From: Marivirga aurantiaca | Lineage (GTDB): Bacteria > Bacteroidota > Bacteroidia > Cytophagales > Cyclobacteriaceae | NCBI RefSeq assembly: GCF_016679925.1 | Contig: NZ_JAEQBW010000001.1 | Coordinates: 1,240,001-1,304,000 of the forward strand | Reading direction: 5' to 3' | DNA length: 64,000 nucleotides | Shown: positions 1 to 8,777 of the stretch, piece after piece | Numbering within the stretch: the stretch's first letter is position 1 | How the letters are laid out: each line of letters starts with the position of its first letter | Notes under the pieces: model-generated | Seen by the model: the letters and a program-made list of their open reading frames with translations, nothing else | Told to the model about the DNA's origin: nothing | The model's database searches: none | Made by a program: the position numbers and the translations under genes

Positions 1-102
1 TGCCGCAATTTTTGCCTGACAATGTTAACAGCTTGGCAGCTAAAATAAAAACTAATGAGCCAAAATGGTGCTAAACGATTGTAAATAGATAATCCCGGTA
101 AA

Positions 103-300
103 TTATCTTCTCATCATCCTGAAAGGGAACATCAAGATCGACTCTATTAAAGAGAATGAGAAGTTGATAGCAAAGCCCAAAAGGCGAAAAGGCAGTGCCA
201 ATAGCCAAATAAATGGATATAATAAAATTAGAATAATGGCTAATGGCCAGCAAAGAACAAACAACACACACCACAATATAAAACTGATAAAGAAACTCAT
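103..300 (-). CDS. Small hydrophobic membrane protein, unknown function
   Basis: A 65-residue protein made almost entirely of hydrophobic residues with two likely membrane helices (about residues 3-30 and 33-55) and a basic tail ending MMRR. I chose the ATG at 300; an in-frame codon at 339 would add a polar extension that overlaps the broken gene upstream and looks unlike an N-terminus. No family is recognised with certainty, though short PF/PFR-rich membrane proteins of this kind are common in Bacteroidota. It lies directly behind a small interrupted secreted-protein reading frame on the same strand, so the two may once have been co-transcribed. Confidence 0.5.
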   Translation of the reverse strand: MSFFISFILWCVLFVLCWPLAIILILLYPFIWLLALPFRLLGFAINFSFSLIESILMFPFRMMRR

Positions 301-310
301 AGAATTTTTT

Positions 311-466
311 TTAGGTTCCAAACCCAAAAACTGTTCCAATACTATTTGAGCCTGTTTGAGCCCAATAGAATAGTTTTTCGTTCCGGTTCTGAACAGCTAC
401 TTGTTCATTAGCGGACAATAGGGATCAACCAATAATTCCTAGGAGTAGTATTGATGCGTACTTCAT
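311..466 (-). pseudogene. Broken small secreted-protein gene with an in-frame TGA
   Basis: Starting at the ATG at 466 the frame reads a basic N-terminus and hydrophobic stretch (MKYASILLLGIIG), then a TGA at 427-425, then continues open for 37 codons (SLLSANEQVAVQNRNEK and onward) to TAA at 313-311. The hydrophobic run followed by SLLSANEQ would make a good signal peptide if the TGA were a sense codon. TGA is used as a normal stop elsewhere in the window, so this reads as a point mutation (or sequencing error) in a roughly 50-residue secreted protein rather than recoding. The product is unknown. Confidence 0.4.
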
Positions 467-610
467 TATAAGTTATACAAAAAACTCGAGTCAAAAACTC
501 TCAATTATTGAAAATCCGTAGAGTTCCGCAGGACTCTAAGGATAGGCGAAGATTTTCTTTGAAGTTCGGTTTCTAACCACGAAGACTGTATAATGGTTAT
601 AAAATAAAAA

Positions 611-639
611 AGCACCGAAGTTACTCTCACTTCGGTGCT
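611..639 (-). terminator. Rho-independent terminator after the DHS-like gene
   Basis: An 11-bp perfect stem (AGCACCGAAGT / ACTTCGGTGCT) with a 7-base loop. Read on the minus strand the stem is followed by a run of T. It sits 36 bp past the stop of the deoxyhypusine-synthase-like gene. Confidence 0.85.
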
Positions 640-674
640 TAATCAATCCACAGATATTTACCTTTGAAAGGTTA

Positions 675-1640
675 TTATTTCTCCAAAATAATAGCAAACA
701 TCAATGGCGCCACAATAGTAGCATCGGACTCTACAATAAACTTTGGTGTTTTAATATCCAGTTTACCCCAGGTAATTTTCTCGTTTGGCACAGCGCCTGA
801 ATACGAGCCATAACTGGTAGTAGAATCAGATATCTGGCAGAAATAGCTCCAGAAAGGAACATCAGTGTACTCTAAATCCTGATACAGCATCGGTACCACA
901 CAAATAGGAAAATCTCCTGCAATGCCCCCTCCTATTTGAAAAAAGCCTACTCCGTCTGTTCCTGCATTTTTTTTGTACCAATCAGCAAGGAAAGTCATGT
1001 ATTCAATACCTGATTTCATAGTAGAAGGCTTTAATTCTCCTTTTACACAGTAACTGGCAAAAATATTACCCATGGTACTATCTTCCCAACCAGGCACAAC
1101 CATTGGTAGGTTTTTTTCAGCTGCGGCCAACATCCAGCTGTCTTTAGGATCAATTTCGTAATATTGTTCTAATACACCCGATTGAATCATTTTATACATG
1201 AATTCATGCGGGAAATATCTTTCTCCTTTATCTTCAGCATCTTTCCATATTTGAAAAACATGTTTTTGTAAACGCCTGAAAGCTTCTTCTTCAGGTATGC
1301 AGGTATCAGTCACACGGTTTAATCCTTTTTCCAAAAGTTCCCATTCCTGCTCAGGAGTTAAATCCCTGTAATTAGGAACTCTTCTATAGTGTGAATGTGC
1401 CACAAGATTCATCAAATCTTCTTCAAGGTTGGCTCCTGTACAGCTGATAATCTGGACTTTATCCTTCCTGATCATTTCGGCTACTGAAATACCCAACTCT
1501 GCAGTGGACATAGCACCAGCCAACGTTATCATCATTTTCTTTCCTGATTCCACGTGAGCCTTATATGCCTCTGCTGCGTCTATTAAAGCGGCTGCATTAA
1601 AATGTCTGTAATTATGTTTTAAAAATTTAGTAATTTCCAT
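675..1640 (-). CDS. Deoxyhypusine synthase family protein
   Basis: 321 residues, full length for the family. Deoxyhypusine synthase transfers the aminobutyl group of spermidine, in an NAD-dependent reaction, to a lysine of eIF5A in eukaryotes and archaea; bacteria have no eIF5A, and bacterial relatives are thought to act on small polyamines or remain uncharacterised. Visible hallmarks are the N-terminal TLAGAMSTAELG and ISCTGANLEED segments, a glycine-rich FFQIGGGIAGDFP segment, and near the C-terminus NEKITWGK, whose lysine (about residue 293) aligns with the catalytic lysine of the eukaryotic enzyme, followed by ESDATIVAPL. ATG at 1640 is chosen; a TATTTTTG element lies just upstream. It is monocistronic with its own terminator. 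The family is clear; the substrate is not. Confidence 0.9.
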   Translation of the reverse strand: MEITKFLKHNYRHFNAAALIDAAEAYKAHVESGKKMMITLAGAMSTAELGISVAEMIRKDKVQIISCTGANLEEDLMNLVAHSHYRRVPNYRDLTPEQEWELLEKGLNRVTDTCIPEEEAFRRLQKHVFQIWKDAEDKGERYFPHEFMYKMIQSGVLEQYYEIDPKDSWMLAAAEKNLPMVVPGWEDSTMGNIFASYCVKGELKPSTMKSGIEYMTFLADWYKKNAGTDGVGFFQIGGGIAGDFPICVVPMLYQDLEYTDVPFWSYFCQISDSTTSYGSYSGAVPNEKITWGKLDIKTPKFIVESDATIVAPLMFAIILEK

Positions 1641-1656
1641 ATTGTGTTATTTATTG

Positions 1657-1664
1657 CAAAAATA
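1657..1664 (-). promoter_or_regulatory. Candidate Bacteroidota -7 element (TATTTTTG)
   Basis: Minus-strand TATTTTTG fits the Bacteroidota sigma-A -7 consensus TAnnTTTG and lies 16 bp upstream of the DHS-like start codon. I do not see a convincing -33 TTTG at the usual distance. Confidence 0.4.
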
Positions 1665-1820
1665 AAGAAAAAAACAGGAAGGTAATAACTTGGGTTCGAT
1701 TAATCTCCCATCATTCCATGATTGCCTATTTCATCAATCTAGTGGTTATTTTTGCCGTTTGGCAAAGACAGAAAGTCCGGGAATATTTATGAGTGATACA
1801 TCAACAGAAACTGTTGAACT

Positions 1821-2459
1821 TTAAAATGTTTCCATCACCGCAGATACATTTTTCTTAAGCAAAGCCTTAACGGGTAATTGTTTCATTTTGGCCACCAGAA
1901 TTGAGCCATAGGTAATGGTGAGCAGCATTCTTACCATGTCGCTTACATCAGAACTTCTCGTAATTTCGGTCTTGAAAATAGCCTCTAATAAGTGCTTTTC
2001 CAATAAGCGGTCAAAAGCAAGTACTTCAAAATCCTTTATGTTTTCATTTTTAGGATACAGAAGTAGCTTTTCTGCTTTTTTAATGCTAATTGGTTTCAAT
2101 ACAGTTCCTGTAACTGCATGATATTTAATCAAATGAAGAATCATAGAGCTATACTTTTCACAAAGCTCTCCATAACGCTCGAAAATAAAATTAACAGCTT
2201 TCAGCCCTTCTAATGATTTGTCCTTGATTTTAATGGAAGTTTCAAATGCCCACACTCTCAGGCAGTAGAGCAATACATCCTCTTTTTGAGGGAAATACCT
2301 GAAAAAAGTGACTTTGGAAATACCCACCTTTTTACAAATATCCATTACATGAATATCACTGAAATTTTGTTGGAGCAGTAATTCCTTTGTATAGGACAGT
2401 ATCAATAGTTTTAACTTAGCTGCTTTACGATCTCTTACTGTCAACTCATCTTTTGCCAT
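1821..2459 (-). CDS. TetR/AcrR family transcriptional regulator
   Basis: 212 residues from the ATG at 2459. An upstream in-frame ATG at 2498 would overlap the preceding OmpA gene, and the residues it adds do not belong to the fold, so the shorter start is preferred. The N-terminal helix-turn-helix is typical of TetR: FSDIHVMDICKKVGISKVTFFRYFPQKEDVL at about residues 30-60 (quoted in part: VGISKVTFFRYFPQKE). The C-terminal half is helical and variable, as expected for a ligand-binding domain. It starts 13 bp after the stop of the OmpA/PD40 gene on the same strand, suggesting co-transcription, but the ligand and targets cannot be told from sequence. Confidence 0.85.
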   Translation of the reverse strand: MAKDELTVRDRKAAKLKLLILSYTKELLLQQNFSDIHVMDICKKVGISKVTFFRYFPQKEDVLLYCLRVWAFETSIKIKDKSLEGLKAVNFIFERYGELCEKYSSMILHLIKYHAVTGTVLKPISIKKAEKLLLYPKNENIKDFEVLAFDRLLEKHLLEAIFKTEITRSSDVSDMVRMLLTITYGSILVAKMKQLPVKALLKKNVSAVMETF

Positions 2460-2472
2460 CTGGTATGGGATT

Positions 2473-4062
2473 CTAATTCTTTGTGATGGTAAATTCAACT
2501 CTTCTGTTTAATCTTCGGGTGGCTTCTGATTTATTACTGGCAATAGGTCGGGCGCCTCCATATCCCTTACTGCTAAGCCTGTTGGACTCAACTCCATGAG
2601 ATATTAGATATTCCTTAATTACATCTGAACGTTCCTGTGATAATTTCACATTCAATTTAGAGCTCCCTGTATTATCGGTATGGCCTGATAATTCTATTTC
2701 AACACTTTTATTTTTTTTCAGCATTGCCGCCACTCTATCCAATTCTTCATAGGAACTTTCCTGCATTTCCGATGTGCCTCGCTTAAAAAGCACACTCTTT
2801 AGCTGTATAGTCGTTCCTTTTTCTAATTTAATTAGCTCCAGAGATATAGTGTCATTAGCAGAAATAGTATCTGTCTTAATAGTCCTTACCTCATTTAAAT
2901 AGCCATCAGTGTTAATATCAACAGTATAGATGGAATCTTTGTACAACCTGGTTTTATAGCTTGAACCAGCGGCCAATAGCATTTCAGAAAATGAACTTTT
3001 CTTCATTTCATTCACACCTTTCACCAATAGTTGAGGGGACAATAAATTTCCCGTAAAGCCATCTCTTACTTCAAAATACACTTCAATTTTATTTACTGCT
3101 GGATTTTTGGTATCAGTGGAAAGCTTGTAAGGTACAATTGGTTTTGTGGAAGCCGTCATGCTTTCTTCCAGTTCCTTTTCCAATTCAATGTCAGCAGGTT
3201 TCTGCACTTTCAATATATCTCCAAGTCCCACACTATTGACGGTATTCACCAAAATGGCATCCTCCGTATCCGCAATTAACTTGAAATACCAGTCTGCTCC
3301 TTCGGTATTGATTTCAGTAATATTCTGGGGCTTAGTCCAGCTAGCCCAGGTAGCATCTTCTCTTTTGGAATAAAACACATCACGACTCCCTTTTCCTCCA
3401 AGCCCATTGGAACTGAAAAACAAAGTTTTATTATCGCTGGCCAGGTAAGGAGTTAATTCCTGTGCAGCCGTGTTGATATCAGATCCCAGATTACGCAACT
3501 CTGTCCACTGATTTACTTTTTTACGGAATGTATAATAAATATCTTCATTGCCCTGCCCACCAAATCCTTCAAGGCTTAGCACCATTATTTTACCATCTTT
3601 TGAAAGACTACCTGATAAGTGGTCGGATTTATTCTTAAAATAAGGAATATCAATAGGTTTTGGCTCACTCCAACCCTCACCTATTTTACGGGAAAATGAC
3701 ACCCCACCTTTTCTGGGATTTTCGTAGTTTCCTACAACATACATTATTGTTCCATCAGATGTTATACCTATAACAGCATTATAATAACTGTTATTAAGTG
3801 GTCCTGGTACTCTGGAAGGCACTGACCATTCCCCATCAATATTTTTGCTTTGCCAAATGTCTCCTAAATCCCTTTCTCCTCCTGAATTTTCCTGATGATT
3901 CATTTTCGTGAAGTAAAGAATATCTCCTCCAGGTGCAATAACCGGAGCTACATCATCATAAATGCTTGATAAAGAATCAATTATACGTGCTTCATGAATG
4001 TTCTGACTATGCAGAACATTGGTGAACAGTAAAAGACATGAGATGATAAATAGATTTTTCAT
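2473..4062 (-). CDS. OmpA family protein with PD40 beta-propeller
   Basis: 529 residues with a signal peptide (about 1-19, ending VLHSQ). The N-terminal 300 residues hold repeated PD40/WD40-like blades (motifs such as GGDILYFTK, DGTIMYVV, DNKTLFFSSNG, GSRDVFYSK). A linker with a beta-sandwich flavour follows, then a C-terminal OmpA peptidoglycan-binding domain (about 420-525) with the typical LSGHTDNTG and SQERSDVIKEYL segments and a closing RRLNRRVEF. Such proteins sit in the outer membrane or periplasm and anchor to peptidoglycan; related architectures include the T9SS protein PorE. It is the first of three PD40/OmpA proteins in the window. A TetR gene follows at 13 bp. Confidence 0.9.
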   Translation of the reverse strand: MKNLFIISCLLLFTNVLHSQNIHEARIIDSLSSIYDDVAPVIAPGGDILYFTKMNHQENSGGERDLGDIWQSKNIDGEWSVPSRVPGPLNNSYYNAVIGITSDGTIMYVVGNYENPRKGGVSFSRKIGEGWSEPKPIDIPYFKNKSDHLSGSLSKDGKIMVLSLEGFGGQGNEDIYYTFRKKVNQWTELRNLGSDINTAAQELTPYLASDNKTLFFSSNGLGGKGSRDVFYSKREDATWASWTKPQNITEINTEGADWYFKLIADTEDAILVNTVNSVGLGDILKVQKPADIELEKELEESMTASTKPIVPYKLSTDTKNPAVNKIEVYFEVRDGFTGNLLSPQLLVKGVNEMKKSSFSEMLLAAGSSYKTRLYKDSIYTVDINTDGYLNEVRTIKTDTISANDTISLELIKLEKGTTIQLKSVLFKRGTSEMQESSYEELDRVAAMLKKNKSVEIELSGHTDNTGSSKLNVKLSQERSDVIKEYLISHGVESNRLSSKGYGGARPIASNKSEATRRLNRRVEFTITKN

Positions 4063-4494
4063 TGTTTAAAAAGCCTTTAAGAGCCATTTAACTTAAATAT
4101 ATTCGTTAATATAAAAACAGACAACCCCTATTATATGTAAAACTTACGTGAAAAATTGAGAACAAATATATGTTTATTTTACAATTGAAACCGGTCTTCT
4201 GTAGAGTTTATACAACACTTCCACTTTCAAATACGGGTTAAAAGTATTAAAGTAATACAATATATGCAAACATATTATTCATTAATAATCAGTATTTTAT
4301 GAAAAAACGACATACTTTGATTAGTATAATAAAATCTCCACGAGCCATTAAAATTCCATATATTCTTTTTCCACTATTTTATCCTTTTTCCGTGAAATTG
4401 GTACAAGTACACTCAATACATAAGAAAATAAATTAATTGTTTCAGATAAAGATCCCTCAACATATCCACCTCCGGAAACTTCCCTTTTGAGAAT
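4063..4494. other. Intergenic region between OmpA/PD40 gene and universal stress gene
   Basis: 432 bp of AT-rich DNA without a convincing gene. The part next to the OmpA gene (4092-4124) holds a candidate promoter. An ATG-initiated plus-strand frame of 45 codons at 4299-4436 is open but has no recognisable features. Confidence 0.5.
4092..4124 (-). promoter_or_regulatory. Candidate promoter of the OmpA/PD40-TetR unit
   Basis: Minus strand: TTG at 4124-4122, about 20 bp spacer, then TATATTTA at 4101-4094, one mismatch from TAnnTTTG. It is about 30 bp upstream of the OmpA start codon. Bacteroidota consensus match is partial. Confidence 0.35.
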
Positions 4495-5322
4495 TTATTC
4501 TTTGTAGATAAGCACGGGATGAGAACTTAAATAAGATATCTCCCTTGAAACGCTGGAACTGATCAGGTTATCAAGAAAATTCCTTTTCCTCTTAAACAAA
4601 ACAAGCAAATCACCATGTTGCTCCTTAACAAACTCCTCAATTCCATGGCTGATATCATTTTTATACTCTTTCAAATAATAACTCACTCTATCATAGCCTA
4701 AAAAGCTATCGAGGTCACTTTTGAAAGCTTCATAGGTATTTTCACTCATTACATTTTTTGAATGGCTGATATGTACAAACCTGATTCGACTGTGGAACGG
4801 AAAAACAAAACTCACAAGCCTTTGCATGATCAACTTATCACTTTCAGAATAGTCAGAGGCATAAACTACAGATTTTAATCCATTAAAGGTGGTTTGAATA
4901 GGAACTGTAATCACAGGGGTTTTGCTTTCTTTTACTGTACGCATCGTACGGCTGCCTATAATGGTGCTCTCATTGTAGCCGTTCCCCATAGTTCCCATCA
5001 CTATGTAATCAAAATCATTATTATCAGCATAGCTGGCAATGGTTTTATCTACTCCCCCGATTGCCATATTATATTCACATTTAACTTGAAAAGCATTCTC
5101 TGTTTCTTCTGCCAAAACTTTTAATTTCTGCGCAGCATGCTCTTTCATGGAGTTAAAACTTGCCGGATCATCTTTATCCTTGATCGCTTTGGAAAATTCA
5201 TGTTCAGTGAAAATATAAAGAAGGGTAATATAGCCTTTTTTTATTTGTAACAAATTAGCAGCATATTCCAATGCGTTTAAAGAATATTCGGAAAAATCTA
5301 CGGGGCATAATATTCTATCCAT
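4495..5322 (-). CDS. Universal stress protein (tandem Usp domains)
   Basis: 275 residues, the length expected for two fused Usp domains. The first starts at residue 1 with the classic ILCPVDFSEYSLNALEYA segment and contains the ATP-binding motif G-2x-G-9x-G-S in MGTMGNGYNESTIIGS (about 128-143). The second domain begins near 148 (SVVYASDYSESD) and lacks an obvious glycine motif, so only the first is predicted to bind ATP. Usp proteins are cytosolic and support stress survival; the exact task is unknown. ATG at 5322. A paralogue of similar length is at 61.6 kb, next to a Crp/Fnr gene. Confidence 0.9.
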   Translation of the reverse strand: MDRILCPVDFSEYSLNALEYAANLLQIKKGYITLLYIFTEHEFSKAIKDKDDPASFNSMKEHAAQKLKVLAEETENAFQVKCEYNMAIGGVDKTIASYADNNDFDYIVMGTMGNGYNESTIIGSRTMRTVKESKTPVITVPIQTTFNGLKSVVYASDYSESDKLIMQRLVSFVFPFHSRIRFVHISHSKNVMSENTYEAFKSDLDSFLGYDRVSYYLKEYKNDISHGIEEFVKEQHGDLLVLFKRKRNFLDNLISSSVSREISYLSSHPVLIYKE

Positions 5323-5363
5323 ATCATTATCTTTTGATCAATTTAATTAAAAAATCTTTCCCT

Positions 5364-5978
5364 TTAATATTTACTTACTGATTTATTTCCTTTGATATAA
5401 AATCGCCACATTCGCTCAGCATCTTCTTCTGCATAGTCGATACCAATTCTTTTATCAATGATAATATCCTTCTCAGTAAGTAAAAGATCAGTTTTTTCAA
5501 TCCAGATTTTGGAACTACTCACCAGGTCTTCTTCATTCATGAATCGACCGATACCAAGCGCATTTGTTAACTTACCCGGACCGGCTGTCATTTTAGTGAT
5601 CGGGCCTTTTTGTTTTCTCCTTTCAGTCATATAATTAATACCTTCCAGAGGTTCAATAGCCCTTATCAATACCGCATCCGCTTTACCATCAATATTTGTC
5701 ACTACGTTGAACAAATGATGAATTCCATAGCATAGGTACACATATGCAGTACCTCCTTTTTTATACATAGTGGAAGTTCGTTTTGTAAACCTACCTGCAT
5801 ATGCATGACACGCCTTATCATTCTCACCACAATAAGCTTCTGTTTCTGTAATTATTCCGGCAGTTAATACTCCATCAATTCGGGTACAAATTTTCTTACC
5901 CAACAGTTCTTTGGCAATCTGTACGACATCATCTCTTTTATAGAAAGAAATGGATAATCTTTTAGCAGAATAAGTCAT
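5364..5978 (-). CDS. Alkyladenine (3-methyladenine) DNA glycosylase, AAG/MPG family
   Basis: 204 residues, normal for bacterial AAG. The enzyme removes alkylated purines from DNA in base excision repair. Family hallmarks are IAKELLGKKI near the N-terminus, the catalytic-region ITETEAYCGENDKACHAY (glutamate of TETEAY activates water), STMYKKGGTAYVYLCYGIH, the VLIRAIEPL strand and MTAGPGKLTNALGI. Transcribed away from the DUF2911 gene, with only 63 bp between the two starts, and followed 41 bp later by the universal stress gene. Confidence 0.92.
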   Translation of the reverse strand: MTYSAKRLSISFYKRDDVVQIAKELLGKKICTRIDGVLTAGIITETEAYCGENDKACHAYAGRFTKRTSTMYKKGGTAYVYLCYGIHHLFNVVTNIDGKADAVLIRAIEPLEGINYMTERRKQKGPITKMTAGPGKLTNALGIGRFMNEEDLVSSSKIWIEKTDLLLTEKDIIIDKRIGIDYAEEDAERMWRFYIKGNKSVSKY

Positions 5979-6041
5979 TAAAAAATTATAAATTTACTCC
6001 TGTAATAAATACTAATCATTATTTAACAAAACTAAAAAACT

Positions 6042-6914
6042 ATGAAAAAAGTATATTTGATTGCTGGCTTGTTTGCCTTTTTAATGGCTTCTCAAGTAGT
6101 AAATGCCCAAATTAACACACCACAACCATCTGCAAAAGCCAAAGTAGAAACTACTGTAGGATTAACCGATATCACTATCAGTTATTTCAGACCGAGTGTA
6201 AAAGGCCGTGCTATCTTTGGAGAAGGTGATGATTTCTTGCAACCTTTTGGAGAAATGTGGAGAGCAGGTGCCAATAGTGGTTCTGTATTGAAGTTGAACA
6301 CTGATGCTAAAATTGCCGGTAAGGAAGTGAAAGCAGGTGAATATTTAATTTTAATGACTCCCGGTAAAGATACGTGGGAATTTAAATTGTACTCTGATTT
6401 ATCTATGGGTGGCAATTTAGGTGCCTTTAAAGCTGAAAATGAGGTTCTATCCGCCCCCATAAAGGCTGAAATGTTAAGCAAGCCGGTCGAGACTCTTTCT
6501 TTCCAGATATCTGATATCAATAAAGAAAACACTCAGGCCAACATTCATTTTGCTTGGGAGAACTACTCATTGAAAGTACCTGTAGAGGTTTCTTATGACG
6601 AAATAGTAATGGCTGAAATAGAAAAGAACACTAAGGTAAATCCTTCCAACTATATTTCTGCAGCAAATTATTATTTCAATACCGGAAAAGATTTAAATCA
6701 AGCATTAGCTTGGGTAAATAGCTATTTGGCTGAAGGAAAAAATGACCAACAGTTTTGGCATTTATATTTGAAAGCTCAAATATTGGCCAAACTTGGCAAT
6801 AATAAGGAAGCCAAAAAGGTTGCTGAAAAGTCAATAGAGTTGGCCAAGGCCTATGAAGGTGGTGATTTTGGATACATCAAAAGAAATGAAGATTTGATTG
6901 CTGGTTTGAAATAA
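6042..6914 (+). CDS. DUF2911 family secreted protein
   Basis: 290 residues with a signal peptide (about 1-22, cleaved near VVNAQ). The central domain carries DUF2911 features: TVGLTDITISYFRPSVKGR, GEMWRAGANSG, and KAGEYLILMTPGKDTWEF. The last 90 residues form TPR-like helices (NYISAANYYFNTGKDL, LYLKAQILAKLGNNKEA). The family is widespread in Bacteroidota envelopes, without an assigned function. A bidirectional terminator follows. Confidence 0.85.
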   Translation: MKKVYLIAGLFAFLMASQVVNAQINTPQPSAKAKVETTVGLTDITISYFRPSVKGRAIFGEGDDFLQPFGEMWRAGANSGSVLKLNTDAKIAGKEVKAGEYLILMTPGKDTWEFKLYSDLSMGGNLGAFKAENEVLSAPIKAEMLSKPVETLSFQISDINKENTQANIHFAWENYSLKVPVEVSYDEIVMAEIEKNTKVNPSNYISAANYYFNTGKDLNQALAWVNSYLAEGKNDQQFWHLYLKAQILAKLGNNKEAKKVAEKSIELAKAYEGGDFGYIKRNEDLIAGLK

Positions 6915-6935
6915 CATCTGCAAAAAAATATTTAA

Positions 6936-6969
6936 AATCCCATTTTTACTTTACTGTAAGAATGGGATT
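6936..6969. terminator. Bidirectional terminator between convergent genes
   Basis: Stem AATCCCATT / AATGGGATT with A-rich left and T-rich right flanks, located between the converging DUF2911 gene and the TPR/PD40/OmpA gene, so it can serve both strands. Confidence 0.8.
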
Positions 6970-6972
6970 TTT

Positions 6973-8715
6973 TTATTCATCAAATTTGGAGAGATCCATA
7001 ATTTTCACCTCAGCTCTTCTGGTTTTATTCTCCATGCCGGTAAGTATACCAAATCCCCGTGCAGCCAGCCGATCCTCTTCTACTCCATTTTTCTTAAAGA
7101 ATTCCATTACAGCCTGTGCCCTTTTGTTGGAGAGCTCAAAGTTGTATTTAGGATTTCCATCAGAAGATGAAAAAGCAGATATCTGCACACCAAGATTTTG
7201 ATGACCTTTTAGAAATTTGGCCATATCCAAAAGTTTCTTTTCAAATTCAGGCAATATTTCCGATGAATTGATTTCATAATACACTTGATAAGCAGATATA
7301 TTGAGAACAGAATCGATTAATTCTTTAACTCTTAAATCTTCATCATCAATAAAGTTATTTTCCTTCTTTTTCAACTCAACTATACGCGATTTTGCTGTTT
7401 CACCTAAATTACCGGTATATTTTACCATATAAATATCAGTAAAACCCTGGCCTTCTTCTCTCACAGAAGCCAAATATCCTCTTTTACCATCCGATGTAGG
7501 ATTAAAGTAGACTTCATCATCCACTGTATTAACCGGATATCCCAAATTTTCCGGCTTAAGCCATTTTTCAGTTTTTACATCATATGTTGTTTTTAACACA
7601 TCAAACCCACCAAATCCTTTGTGTCCTTTGCTACTGAAATAGATAGTAATGCCATCATCGGCCATATATGGGCCATCTTCATCATATTTTGTATTGATTT
7701 CCGGCCCCATATTAAAGGGGCGCTTCCATTCCCCATCTTCCTTATAACATCCATAAATATCAAAGCCACCATAACCCCCGGGTCTGTTAGAAGCAAATAA
7801 GAGAAATTCACCATCGGCACTAATATTGACAGACTGCTCGGAAAACCCTGCTGAATTAATCCGTCCCGGTATAGGTTTTGGCTTGGACCATTCTCCGTTT
7901 TCATTCTCTTCTGAATAAAATATATCTCCATTGCCCACATCAGAATATATATAAAGGGTTTTTCCGTCTCTGGAGAGGTATAGGTTGGAATCGTGATACT
8001 CTGTATTGATGTTGGTGCCAATATTTTGAGCCTTTTGCCATGTAATCCCCTTTCTTTTAGAGATATAAATATCCTCAAAATAGAAATTGTCTTTATCTAC
8101 ATTTTCATTGGTATTGTCTTCCTGCCTTCTGGAAGTAAATATCATCACAGATTCATCTTCATTGAGTACCGGGGCATAATCAGGCCAGGCGGAATTAATG
8201 TTTTCCCCAACATTTTCTATGGTATAAAGAGATGGTGAATTGATAATTTCCATACCATTCTTGCATTCCTGAATACGCTCGTTCACATCTGTAGTACTTG
8301 TTACATCCCTCCCACGATAGCTTCTATTAGCTAATAATCGCTTTTTATAAGCTTCAAAATATTTCAACGCAACATCAAATTCCAGTCCGTACTGATAGCC
8401 TCGGCCAATTAAATAGTCAATATTGAATTTATATTTCGGATCGAGTCTGTCTACTCTTTCGAAGTATTTTGTAGAATAGTCGCGGTTAACAGTTTCAAGA
8501 TAAAGCCTGCCAGCCATATAGTTGGCTCTCACATTATTGGTATCTGCTTCCACTGCCTGTACATAGATCTCTTTGGCAATTTCAATAGCATCCTTGGCTT
8601 CAGCATAAACCTGATCAGCCTGGTCCATGTAAATTTTTGATAATTCAGGATCCTGACCCAGAGCCTTGCCTACCAACAATACCAGATATACTAACAATGA
8701 GGTTTTTCTTGTCAT
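6973..8715 (-). CDS. TPR / PD40 propeller / OmpA envelope protein
   Basis: 580 residues. Signal peptide about 1-20 (ending GKALGQ). Residues 25-140 are TPR-like helices (AKEIYVQAVEADTNNVRANYMAGRLY). Residues about 160-420 contain four or five PD40 blades (DGKTLYIYSDVG, DGEFLLFASNRPGG, DGITIYFSSKGHKGFGG). The C-terminal OmpA domain starts near 465 (YQVYYEINSSEILPEF) and ends with TRRAEVKIM. This order, TPR-propeller-OmpA, resembles PorE, a peptidoglycan-tethering component of the type IX secretion system, although I do not see PorE's intervening regulatory-like domain. A T9SS cargo (the GH16 protein) is in the same window. Assignment as PorE itself is not made. Confidence 0.88.
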   Translation of the reverse strand: MTRKTSLLVYLVLLVGKALGQDPELSKIYMDQADQVYAEAKDAIEIAKEIYVQAVEADTNNVRANYMAGRLYLETVNRDYSTKYFERVDRLDPKYKFNIDYLIGRGYQYGLEFDVALKYFEAYKKRLLANRSYRGRDVTSTTDVNERIQECKNGMEIINSPSLYTIENVGENINSAWPDYAPVLNEDESVMIFTSRRQEDNTNENVDKDNFYFEDIYISKRKGITWQKAQNIGTNINTEYHDSNLYLSRDGKTLYIYSDVGNGDIFYSEENENGEWSKPKPIPGRINSAGFSEQSVNISADGEFLLFASNRPGGYGGFDIYGCYKEDGEWKRPFNMGPEINTKYDEDGPYMADDGITIYFSSKGHKGFGGFDVLKTTYDVKTEKWLKPENLGYPVNTVDDEVYFNPTSDGKRGYLASVREEGQGFTDIYMVKYTGNLGETAKSRIVELKKKENNFIDDEDLRVKELIDSVLNISAYQVYYEINSSEILPEFEKKLLDMAKFLKGHQNLGVQISAFSSSDGNPKYNFELSNKRAQAVMEFFKKNGVEEDRLAARGFGILTGMENKTRRAEVKIMDLSKFDE

Positions 8716-8777
8716 AATTATAAATAATTAAGAAAAATACAACTACACAACGAAAACACCAAATGTTTTACCCCTCA

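Noticed and set aside
311-466. TGA as selenocysteine or tryptophan codon
   Set aside because: TGA is used as a normal stop in many genes of this window (for example the overlap stops in the xrtF operon), and no selenocysteine insertion-type hairpin follows the codon.
2459-2498. Upstream ATG for the TetR gene
   Set aside because: It would overlap the preceding OmpA gene and adds residues outside the TetR fold; ATG at 2459 is a better start.
4299-4436. 45-codon plus-strand frame with a basic start
   Set aside because: No hydrophobic segment or family trait, low-complexity AT-rich region, no promoter or ribosome-site support.
6973-8715. Naming the TPR/PD40/OmpA protein PorE
   Set aside because: The order of domains is similar, but the intervening domain of PorE is not evident and other PD40/OmpA paralogues exist in this window.
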